Source: an uncultured Clostridia bacterium (GTDB lineage: Bacteria > Bacillota > Clostridia > TANB77 > CAG-508). From it: a stretch of 64,000 nucleotides of DNA. Positions within the stretch are counted from its first letter, which is position 1. Each line of letters opens with the position of its first letter. The position numbers and the translations under genes were made by a program. Below, in pieces: positions 33,114 through 42,364 of the stretch. The stretch lies in contig CANQIC010000001.1 in the NCBI GenBank assembly GCA_947623865.1, positions 62,001 to 126,000 on the forward strand, read 5' to 3'. The notes beneath the pieces are model-generated. The model was not told where the DNA came from. It searched no databases and saw only the letters and a program-made list of their open reading frames with translations.

Positions 33114-33854
33114 ATGAGAGATATAAACATTGAAAATTTAGATTTGAATAATGCATATTTCCATTTTACTGCAAGAGAAAATCTACCATCAATAGAAAGC
33201 CAAGGATTAAAGGCTCAAGTAGGAGATGCATCGAAGATGGTTCAGGACAAACCAAGAGTATGTTTGTCTAAAGGTGGAAAAGGAATATTAGGAATAAAAA
33301 ATTCATTTATTCATGAATTCAAAAAGTTGAGGATATGCGATATTCCACAAGGATATAGGAAATATTTTGATATAAAAGATTTTTCAAGCACAGAAGTAGT
33401 AGATGAAAGTAAAGTTTATGATGCATTAGAAAAAAGATTTAGAGATGAAATATATCTAGTTGTAAATGCACGTGAGGGTGAAGATTTCTTAAGTGAAGAA
33501 ATTCATGGTTTAGGTTCTGCATATGATATTAAAGGTAAAGAAAACCATGATATCGATGTAAGTAAGATAGATAGAGTTGAAACATCAAGAGGAGATACTG
33601 CATTAGATGTTGTTCAATACATATATAATAGGATTCTTGAGAAAAATCCAGGAAAAGAGAATTTAGTAAAAAGTATGAATTCGGATTTGTCACAAATGTT
33701 AGACTATATTAAAGCAAGAGAGACAAAAGGTATTTCTATGAAAACAGTTGTATCTCAGGCAATAAGAGATGGAATCACTACTGAAGACATACAAAATGGA
33801 GAAAGAGCAACTGAAATTCAACAAGAAAAAGGAGATCTAGATCGAAATGAATGA
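33114..33854 (+). CDS. Hypothetical protein, possible ART/KptA-like fold
   Basis: NAYFHFTARENLPSIESQGLKAQVGDASKMVQDKPRVCLSKG. Confidence 0.4.
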   Translation: MRDINIENLDLNNAYFHFTARENLPSIESQGLKAQVGDASKMVQDKPRVCLSKGGKGILGIKNSFIHEFKKLRICDIPQGYRKYFDIKDFSSTEVVDESKVYDALEKRFRDEIYLVVNAREGEDFLSEEIHGLGSAYDIKGKENHDIDVSKIDRVETSRGDTALDVVQYIYNRILEKNPGKENLVKSMNSDLSQMLDYIKARETKGISMKTVVSQAIRDGITTEDIQNGERATEIQQEKGDLDRNE

Positions 33855-34290
33855 AAAATATGCAAAAGCTTATGTTGAAGTATTAGAAATACTAAATCAT
33901 TTGCCTAAAGAAGAGTATTCGAAAATTCCTAAAGAAAGAATTGAATATTTCAACCAATATAAAGATATGCAATATAATTTTAGAATAAATCCGAATATAG
34001 ATTTATCAGAACAGAATTTGCTCAAAGAAACAGAAATAGTTATGGTTATACTATTCAGAGATTACTTTGCTTCAGAAAAGCAAAAGGAAGTATTAAAGAA
34101 CTTATTAAAACAAAACTATGATAAAAAAGAAAAGGAAAAATAAGATAAATATAATCCAAATAATATTTTCAAAGACAAAAATCAAACAGAAAATATTGTT
34201 AACAATGTAGAAATATCATTAGTAGAAATAAAAAAAGAGACATGGTACAAAAAAATATTAAATTATTTTAAAAGTCTTTTTGTAAAATAG
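33847..34290 (+). pseudogene. Small protein with coding-like in-frame extension past TAA 34141-34143
   Basis: After TAA the same frame continues DKYNPNNIFKDKNQTENIVNNVEISLVEIKKETWYKKILNYFKSLFVK* to 34290. Confidence 0.45.
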
Positions 34291-34434
34291 CAATTGCCTA
34301 ATATAGTAGTTGCTATTTTTTATAATCTAAAATAATGAATATTTAATATTTTTATAAATATTTATATATTAGTTGAGAAATATGGTGTTTTATGGTATAA
34401 ATTAATATAGATAATACTTATAATAGGAGAAATT

Positions 34435-34749
34435 ATGGAAGATTTAATGGAAGAGATAAGACAATTTAATAAGGAAAGAGATTGGGATAAATTTCATTCT
34501 CCAGAAAATCTAGCAAAATCAATTGCTATTGAATCAGGGGAATTACTAGAGTGTTTTCAATGGAATAGTAATTATAATAAAGACGAAGTGTGTGAAGAGT
34601 TAGCAGATGTATTTACATATTGTATTCAAATGTCTATGAAATTAGGAGTAGATCCCAAAGAAATTATATTAAAGAAATTAGATAAAACAAGAAAAAAATA
34701 TCCAGTAGAGAAAGCAAAGGGAGTAAGTACAAAATATAACAAACTATAG
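34435..34749 (+). CDS. MazG-like nucleotide pyrophosphohydrolase
   Basis: HSPENLAKSIAIESGELLECFQWN...ELADVFTYCIQMSMKLGVD. Confidence 0.9.
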   Translation: MEDLMEEIRQFNKERDWDKFHSPENLAKSIAIESGELLECFQWNSNYNKDEVCEELADVFTYCIQMSMKLGVDPKEIILKKLDKTRKKYPVEKAKGVSTKYNKL

Positions 34750-34757
34750 AGAAATAT

Positions 34758-36536
34758 ATGGGGGAAATAATAATGGATTCAAATTTTGAAGTTAAAGAAT
34801 ATGATTTTAATGAAGATATTTTAAATAATATTAATACAAAATATATTAACTGGCCAGTAGTTTATTTAATAAATGATAATAATAAAGTCTATATTGGCGA
34901 AACATCTAATATAAAAAGTAGAATTAGGCAACATTTAAATAATCCAGATAGGGCATTTTTAAAAATAATAAACATAATATTTGATGCAAAATTTAATAAA
35001 TCTGCAATATTAGATATAGAGCAAAATTTAATTCGCATGTTCTACGCTGATACTAGATTTGATTCAAATAAAGGTATATTAAATAAGAATAATGGGCAAT
35101 CTTCTAAACATAATTACTATCAAAGAGAAATGTATTTAAATAAATTAGAAGGCATATGGAAAAAACTTCAAAAGAAAAAATTAGTAAATAATTCGTATAA
35201 TAGTATAATTAATTCTGATATATATAAGTATTCTCCATTTATTTCATTAACTAATGAACAAGAGGATATCATGTGTAAAATTATTAATAATATATTGGAT
35301 TCTTTAGAAGGAAAAAGTATAAATAATACTTCAATTATTACTGGATTAGCAGGAACAGGAAAAACAATTTTAGCAATAAATTTAATATATAATATAGTTA
35401 ATGCAGATTTTAGTAATATCGATACTTTTAAAGAAGGAGAAGAGATAGAGATTTTATCAGAATATGATAAAACTATTCATAGGTTAAGAAAATATATATT
35501 ATATAATGGAAAAATTAAAATTGGATTTGTTGTTCCAATGACATCATTAAGAAAAACATTACATGTTGTATTAAAAGCAATAGATAGAAAAAATCTAAAA
35601 AATGTTGTAATTGCTCCAGGAGATGTTATTAAGGATGATTATGATGTAATTATATGTGATGAAGCCCATAGATTAGCCCAATATAAAAATATCGCAAATA
35701 TGGGATATTTTAAGAAAAAATGTGAAGAACTTGGAATTGATGAAAACACTTCTACACAACTAGATTGGATAAGTATAAAATCAAAATATAAAGTATTATT
35801 TTATGATGGAAATCAAACTATTAAGGGATCAGATATATCGAAAGAAAAAATGGATAAATTAATACAGAAAAATAGTGATAAGTGCTATGCTTTAACAACA
35901 CAATTAAGATGTAAATCGGGAGAGTTATTTTTAGATAATATAGACAAACTATTTAAATGTTCACTAAAAAATAAAATAGAATCATCTAAAGATTTTGAAA
36001 TAAAAGTGTTTAATAATCCTAATGAAATGATTGAAAAAATAAAGCAATTAGATAAAAAAATAGGATTATGCAGAATTGTAGCGGGATATGATTGGGAATG
36101 GAAATCGAAAGATAAATCAAATGAAGAAATAAGAAAGAAAGACCTATACGATTTTGACTTTGAAGGAAAGAAATATATATGGAATCACACAAATAATGGT
36201 TGGATTTTATCAAGTAATGCAGTAAATGAGATTGGATGTGTGCACACAGTACAAGGTTATGACTTGAACTACGTTGGAGTAATCATTGGACCAGACTTAA
36301 GTTATAATAGAGAAAAAAATACGATTGAAGTTCATATAGATAAATTAAAAGACAATAATGTCAAAAAAGGAACAGATGAAGAACTTGTACAAAAATATAT
36401 AATAAATACATATAAGGTACTGTTGGAACGAGGAATTAAAGGGTGTTATATATATGCATGTGATGAAAGTATGCAGGAATATTTAAAGGAACATATCGAG
36501 AATGATAATTCTAATAAAGAACAAACAAAAATATAA
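34758..36536 (+). CDS. GIY-YIG nuclease domain fused to DUF2075-like P-loop ATPase/helicase
   Basis: VVYLINDNNKVYIGETSNIKSRIRQHL; Walker A TGLAGTGKTIL; Walker B DVIICDEAHRL. Confidence 0.85.
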   Translation: MGEIIMDSNFEVKEYDFNEDILNNINTKYINWPVVYLINDNNKVYIGETSNIKSRIRQHLNNPDRAFLKIINIIFDAKFNKSAILDIEQNLIRMFYADTRFDSNKGILNKNNGQSSKHNYYQREMYLNKLEGIWKKLQKKKLVNNSYNSIINSDIYKYSPFISLTNEQEDIMCKIINNILDSLEGKSINNTSIITGLAGTGKTILAINLIYNIVNADFSNIDTFKEGEEIEILSEYDKTIHRLRKYILYNGKIKIGFVVPMTSLRKTLHVVLKAIDRKNLKNVVIAPGDVIKDDYDVIICDEAHRLAQYKNIANMGYFKKKCEELGIDENTSTQLDWISIKSKYKVLFYDGNQTIKGSDISKEKMDKLIQKNSDKCYALTTQLRCKSGELFLDNIDKLFKCSLKNKIESSKDFEIKVFNNPNEMIEKIKQLDKKIGLCRIVAGYDWEWKSKDKSNEEIRKKDLYDFDFEGKKYIWNHTNNGWILSSNAVNEIGCVHTVQGYDLNYVGVIIGPDLSYNREKNTIEVHIDKLKDNNVKKGTDEELVQKYIINTYKVLLERGIKGCYIYACDESMQEYLKEHIENDNSNKEQTKI

Positions 36537-36583
36537 TCCATGTCGAATAAGATTATTTGGTTTTGTCTTTTGGGAGGAATACT

Positions 36584-38419
36584 ATGATAGATGCGATACA
36601 AGTAGCAGGAATAAATGAAAATACATATTTTGATATAAACGAAATACCATTGAAATACTTGCAAAATATAAATAAAATCAACATCTTTGTTGGAGAAAAT
36701 AATAGTGGAAAAAGTAGAATGATGAGATCTCTAGTGAGTTCAAATATGGCATATATATTATCCAATGATTTTGGGAGAAAAGAGCAAATAAAGAATTGTA
36801 GAAGTAATATATTATATAATATAAAAAGAGTAATGGAATATAGAGAAGATTTTGTATATGAAGATAAAAAAGAAAAATCAGATTGCCTTTTCTTTTGTGA
36901 AATGCAAAAGAAACTAGAGATATTTAAGAAAGATAATCCAACATTAGAATATCCAGTTAATAATTATATAAGAAATATTGATAGCCAAATAAATGATATG
37001 CTATCAGAATTATGCAAATGGAATAATTCATTTGACCCAATAACAATAAATAGGAGATCACCAATATATATACCAATTTTAAGAGGAATAGAAAATTTTA
37101 ATATTTATTTTGATATAAGCAAAAATAGAGAGGTATTAAATTCAATTTCAATGAATAATAAGCAACGAATAGCATTAGAAGAGTATAAAACTAATGCAAA
37201 TTACATATATCAAAATAAGATACAAAAAGCATATGGAATAAATTCAGAATTAATATTCACAGCTGAAAATTTATATAATGAAATAACAAATAAATTGTTA
37301 GGAGAAGAAACAGGAAGAAAATTTATAACAGAATTTCAAAATTTTATTTCAAAAGAATTCTATAATGGTAAAGAGTTTACATTAATTCCACAAAAGCAAA
37401 AAGGTTATTTAAATGTAAAAATCGGAAAACAAGAAAAACCATTACATAATTTAGGTGATGGCATAAAACAGTTAATTACAATATTATATAAGATTTTTGA
37501 ATATAAAGATGATGAAAAAATATTCTTTATCGAAGAACCTGAACTTAATTTACATCCAGGATTTCAAAGAAAATTGATAGAAATATTACAAATGGATATT
37601 TTTGACAAACATCAGTATTTTATAACAACACATTCAAATCATTTCATAGACAGTTGTTTTGATTATGATAATATTTCAATTTACAAATTTACAAATATTG
37701 AAGAATCAAATAGTAAATTTAGAATAGAAAATTCTTCTCCAAATGATATTTCTTTATTACAAGAATTAGGTGTGAATAATTCATCAGTTTTTATGGCTAA
37801 TTGTACGATTTGGGTGGAAGGAATAAGTGATAAAATTTTAATAAAAAAATATATAGAAGAATATTTCAAAAAAAACAATATTACAAAATATAGAGAAGAT
37901 ATAAATTATACTTTTGTGGAATATGGTGGAAATAATATTACTCATTGGGATTTTGAACCAACAGATTCAATAGAAACCATCAATTCATCTGGTATAACTA
38001 ATAAAAGTTTTATAATATGTGATAATGACAATGATGCAGAAGGAAAAAATAAAAGGAAACAAAATTTAAAACAAATTTTTAAAGAAAATTACTATGAACT
38101 TACAGTAAGAGAAATCGAGAACACAATATCTAAACAAGTATTAGGTAGAACATTGTTTAATGGACAGGAAATAAAATATAAGAAAGAATTTGAACAAAAG
38201 GATTATACGAATAAAGAAGTCTATATGGGGAGGTTTATAGATGAACATTATGAACTAAAAAGAAAGTATTCATCTAAAAATGGTAGTGGAACAATTTCAA
38301 AAAAATTAGAATTTTCCAAAAATATTGTAAAAAATATAGAAAGCTATAATGATTTAACTAAACAAGCACAAAATTTATGTGAAAAAGTAGTTGAATTTAT
38401 TGAGAAGTCAAATAAATAA
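36584..38419 (+). CDS. OLD-family-like AAA ATPase with TOPRIM-like C-terminus
   Basis: FVGENNSGKSRMMRSL; FFIEEPELNLHPGFQRKLIEIL; FITTHSNHFID; WVEGISDKILIKKYIEEYF; CDNDNDAEGK. Confidence 0.85.
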   Translation: MIDAIQVAGINENTYFDINEIPLKYLQNINKINIFVGENNSGKSRMMRSLVSSNMAYILSNDFGRKEQIKNCRSNILYNIKRVMEYREDFVYEDKKEKSDCLFFCEMQKKLEIFKKDNPTLEYPVNNYIRNIDSQINDMLSELCKWNNSFDPITINRRSPIYIPILRGIENFNIYFDISKNREVLNSISMNNKQRIALEEYKTNANYIYQNKIQKAYGINSELIFTAENLYNEITNKLLGEETGRKFITEFQNFISKEFYNGKEFTLIPQKQKGYLNVKIGKQEKPLHNLGDGIKQLITILYKIFEYKDDEKIFFIEEPELNLHPGFQRKLIEILQMDIFDKHQYFITTHSNHFIDSCFDYDNISIYKFTNIEESNSKFRIENSSPNDISLLQELGVNNSSVFMANCTIWVEGISDKILIKKYIEEYFKKNNITKYREDINYTFVEYGGNNITHWDFEPTDSIETINSSGITNKSFIICDNDNDAEGKNKRKQNLKQIFKENYYELTVREIENTISKQVLGRTLFNGQEIKYKKEFEQKDYTNKEVYMGRFIDEHYELKRKYSSKNGSGTISKKLEFSKNIVKNIESYNDLTKQAQNLCEKVVEFIEKSNK

Positions 38420-38433
38420 GCGAGGAGAAATGT

Positions 38434-39087
38434 ATGATAGAAATAATTGCAATTATAATCTCAGGAATAACATTATTAATTACTATTATAAACCAAATCA
38501 TAATAATAAAAGATAAAGAACCACAATTATCATTCAGTTTAAAAAGCTATGATGGCATTTTATATTTAATGGTAACTAATAATGGCTTAACAAAAGCAAG
38601 AAATATAAGAGTAAAAATAGACAAAATATACAACAATGGAATTAATGGAATACAAGAAGATGCTATATTTGAAATGCCTTTTGAATTAGCAAGCAATGAA
38701 AAAGTTCAGGGAATGGTAGGAATATTAGGAGAAAATATTTCTAACCATGTTTTTCCATATATTGATATAGATGTATGTTATGAAAAACCGCATTTTATAA
38801 AGAAAGTTAAATATGTAAGACGAGTATTTTATACAGCAGTAACAGAAACTAAAGTTACAGTTGATACAGGAATTAATTTAAAAGAATTAGAAAATTCTAT
38901 TAAGAATATACATAAATCAACATTACGATTAGCAAATTACTTTGATGGTTATGAAATTGCTTCATTTGATGAATTAAATATTATATCACCAAATCACTTT
39001 CAAAAAGATTTACTTAATACAAAAAACAATGAAAAATCTGTAATTAAAAGTAGAAAAGAATGCATAGAAGAAAGAATTGATAAGTAA
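38434..39087 (+). CDS. Hypothetical protein with N-terminal TM helix
   Basis: MIEIIAIIISGITLLITIINQIIII; follows the OLD-like gene closely. Confidence 0.55.
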   Translation: MIEIIAIIISGITLLITIINQIIIIKDKEPQLSFSLKSYDGILYLMVTNNGLTKARNIRVKIDKIYNNGINGIQEDAIFEMPFELASNEKVQGMVGILGENISNHVFPYIDIDVCYEKPHFIKKVKYVRRVFYTAVTETKVTVDTGINLKELENSIKNIHKSTLRLANYFDGYEIASFDELNIISPNHFQKDLLNTKNNEKSVIKSRKECIEERIDK

Positions 39088-39311
39088 TTAAAAATTACAT
39101 AAATACAATTCAAAAATATGATAATATACTAATAATTCAAAATTTAATTTATATAAAAAACAAATAAGAGATGTAACTAGTGAAATATGGATGATTATGA
39201 AAATAAAAAAAGCATCTATAATAGAAAAAAATGATAAAGAAACAATAAAAACTTTCTTTTTTGGAAACAATATGATATAATATTATTATAGTGAAAAGGA
39301 GAGCTTTTATT

Positions 39312-40247
39312 ATGTTAAGAGAAAAAATAAAATTATATAGAGAAAGTAAAAATATGACTCAAAGTGAAGTTGCAGAAATATTAGGAGTAAAAGCAGCAAC
39401 TATTTCAAAATATGAGGCTGGGACTTTGGAACCTAATATTGAATCATTAAAGAAATTAGCTGAATTATTTGAGGTATCAATTGATGAATTAATTAAAGAA
39501 GATAATTTTGATATATCAAAATTAAACTTTTTAGAGATATTAAGAGAACAAAAAAAAATGAAATTAAAAGGTAATTTATATCATAATACTCAAATTACAT
39601 TTGCATATAATACAAATCATATTGAAGGAAGTAAACTTACAGAAGATCAGACTAGATATATTTATGAGACTAATACGTTATTAGCAGAGAAAGACTCAAT
39701 AACAGATTTAGATGATGTTTTAGAAACAGCTAACCATTTTAAATTAGTAGATTATATGCTAGATATAGCAGATAAAAAATTAACAGAAAAAATGCTAAAG
39801 GAATTTCATAAAATTTTGAAAGAAGGAACATCAGATAGTAGAAAAGATTGGTTTAATGTAGGGGAATATAAGAAATTGCCAAATGAAGTTGGTGGCTTAA
39901 AAACTACAGAACCCAAAAATGTTGAGAAAGATATAAAAAAATTATTGGAATGGTATGAGGGATTAAACAAAATAACAATAAATGAAATAATAGAATTTCA
40001 TGCAAAATTTGAAAGAATACATCCATTCCAAGATGGAAATGGTAGAGTTGGCAGAATAATAGCATTTAAAGAGTGCTTAAAAAATAATATTGTACCATTT
40101 ATTATTTTAGATAAAGAAAAACTATTTTATTATAGGGGACTAAATCAATATCAAACTAATAAAGAAAAAGAATATTTAATTGATACTTGCTTAAATGCAC
40201 AAGATCAATATACAGAAATGATTAGATATTATATTGGTAATATATAA
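39312..40247 (+). CDS. XRE HTH - Fic domain protein
   Basis: KNMTQSEVAEILGVKAATISKYEAG; inhibitory-type TNHIEG; HPFQDGNGRVGR. Confidence 0.95.
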   Translation: MLREKIKLYRESKNMTQSEVAEILGVKAATISKYEAGTLEPNIESLKKLAELFEVSIDELIKEDNFDISKLNFLEILREQKKMKLKGNLYHNTQITFAYNTNHIEGSKLTEDQTRYIYETNTLLAEKDSITDLDDVLETANHFKLVDYMLDIADKKLTEKMLKEFHKILKEGTSDSRKDWFNVGEYKKLPNEVGGLKTTEPKNVEKDIKKLLEWYEGLNKITINEIIEFHAKFERIHPFQDGNGRVGRIIAFKECLKNNIVPFIILDKEKLFYYRGLNQYQTNKEKEYLIDTCLNAQDQYTEMIRYYIGNI

Positions 40248-40399
40248 ATAAAAACAAAAATAATTTGTAAAAAGGAGTAGTAATTAAATTTATAATTATA
40301 ACTAATAAGTGCTTATAGAATAAAAGAAAAACGGTTGTATCAAAACATTATTGATGGTCCAACTTGAAACATATAAAATTATAGGAGAATTGAATTTAT

Positions 40400-41539
40400 A
40401 TGGTAATAATAGATTTATTAAAAGATATTGGAGTAAACTCTATTTGTATTTCAAAAAGATTAGGATTATATTTAAAAAATTCTAACAAAGATGAATTATA
40501 CATAGATGTCAAAGATTTATTAGAAGATAATTATATTAATAATTCAGAGAAAAACATAAATTTCAGGACAGAACTAATTGAATATCTTAATGACCAATAT
40601 TATAAAAATGAGATAAAAAAAGATATATCAAAATTTAATAGTAGACAGTTAATATCTTTGATAACTAAAAAAATGTTAGTTTTAGAAATAGAAACATCTG
40701 CAGATACGATTATTGTAGATGATGAAATATTTGAAATATGTACTGAAGAAAATATTGCTGAAGAATTAAGAAGTCATCCCTTAATAAATCCTATTGATGA
40801 ATATGATATTGAATATAAGATACTATTTTTATTTAATTTTTTAAGAAAAAATTCAGAAAAAAGAAATGAGATAGATATTGTTTACTACAATGGATATTCT
40901 GTAGATAATTTATATAATGGAGATTATTTATTTGAAGATTTAATAAATAAATGCTATAGAAAAAGAGAAGAACATGAATATTTTGGATATCAATATTATA
41001 AAGATAGTGATGAGGAATATCAAGAAAAAATATCATCTTTTATAGAATTTGGAAGCAATATTGATAAATATATAGATGGAGCAGATGATTATTTCAAATT
41101 GGATTTTATTATAGAAACATTACTTTATGGAGAAAATTATATGTATTCATTACTAAATTATATTCAGTTGATAGAAATGTTGATAGTTAATCCTCAACAT
41201 AGTACAAGAGAACAATTTAAACAAAAATTGAAATATTTTATTGATATGGATGAATTAGAAGATAGAGAGCAGATTGAAAATTTTTCAGCAAAACTTTATG
41301 ATATAAGATCAAGATTAATACATGGTAATTATAATTCGTTAAAGAAAGAATTAATAGATTTTAATAAAAAATTTAATAGAAATACAAACTATGATTATGG
41401 CGAGTTCAAAGAAGAAAATTGGATCATTTCAGATATTTCTATTATTACAAAAAAAATTTTAAGAAATATTATAGAAGCTATGTTGATAGATAAAAATAAA
41501 TTATATAAGTTTAAAATGGACGAAATAAGTAAAATATGA
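40400..41539 (+). CDS. HEPN-like (Apea-HEPN type) protein
   Basis: C-terminal YDIRSRLIHGNYNSL (R-x4-H). Confidence 0.5.
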   Translation: MVIIDLLKDIGVNSICISKRLGLYLKNSNKDELYIDVKDLLEDNYINNSEKNINFRTELIEYLNDQYYKNEIKKDISKFNSRQLISLITKKMLVLEIETSADTIIVDDEIFEICTEENIAEELRSHPLINPIDEYDIEYKILFLFNFLRKNSEKRNEIDIVYYNGYSVDNLYNGDYLFEDLINKCYRKREEHEYFGYQYYKDSDEEYQEKISSFIEFGSNIDKYIDGADDYFKLDFIIETLLYGENYMYSLLNYIQLIEMLIVNPQHSTREQFKQKLKYFIDMDELEDREQIENFSAKLYDIRSRLIHGNYNSLKKELIDFNKKFNRNTNYDYGEFKEENWIISDISIITKKILRNIIEAMLIDKNKLYKFKMDEISKI

Positions 41540-41552
41540 AATAAAGATAATA

Positions 41553-41580
41553 GAAAGGCGGAGAATTAATCTCGCCTTTC
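41553..41580 (+). terminator. Terminator-like hairpin
   Basis: GAAAGGCGGAGA-atta-ATCTCGCCTTTC. Confidence 0.7.
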
Positions 41581-41608
41581 TGATACTTTAAAGTGCAAAG
41601 TTTGCACT

Positions 41609-41914
41609 TTAAAATGAAACATTATTGTCATAACATCCCATAATCAATTGCACTCCATCAACAAACCCATTCCTATAATATTTCTTATTCCAATAATCAA
41701 TATAATCCATAAAATTTTCATCAAGCTGTTCTAATTGCTTTTTAACATATTTCTGATTTTGTTTAGGAACATTGTTTAAGATTTTTTTAGAAATTTCATC
41801 AAAATAAATCCAATGTTTTTTATCTTCAGCACAGGTTAAAGCACTAATCTCTTCCTCTCTAAAATTTAACCATTCTTTTAAAATATCATTATTAATTTCT
41901 CTAAAATTATCCAT
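41609..41914 (-). CDS. Hypothetical protein
   Basis: 101-aa ORF, RBS-like GGAGGTATAATT upstream on minus strand. Confidence 0.5.
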   Translation of the reverse strand: MDNFREINNDILKEWLNFREEEISALTCAEDKKHWIYFDEISKKILNNVPKQNQKYVKKQLEQLDENFMDYIDYWNKKYYRNGFVDGVQLIMGCYDNNVSF

Positions 41915-42080
41915 AATTATACCTCCATAAATTTAAAAAATAATTGGGCTCAATCTGGGCACACTCTTGACCAAAATGAACCAAAAATCACATAAATTTA
42001 TAAAGTTAAAAAATTGGGCACACCAAATATACCAACAAAAACAGCTAAGAGCATTGTAAACCAATACTTTCAGAGAATTA

Positions 42081-42126
42081 CTCATAACCCGAAAGCCATA
42101 AATTCGAGTTTATACCCACAACCAAA
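42081..42126 (+). repeat. tRNA-fMet 3'-half remnant (candidate att site)
   Basis: CTCATAACCCGAAAGCCATAAATTCGAGTTTATACCCACAACCAAAT vs tRNA CTCATAACCCGAAGGTCGATAGTTCGAGTCTATCCCCCGCAACCAAAT. Confidence 0.8.
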
Positions 42127-42364
42127 TAACTAAAAATAGTTAAAAAATTTATCTAAATCATTTTGCGTATTTTAAATGCACAATTAAAAAATAACAGTCG
42201 TTTTTCAACTGTTATTTACCTCCTTATAATTTCTAAATATGTTATATGCCATAACGATATTATGTCAAATTCATATTAATAAATGTTGTAGACATACATT
42301 ATTGAAAATCGACATAAAATGTGCTATTATATGACTATATACGTAATTTGGAGGAATAATAAAT

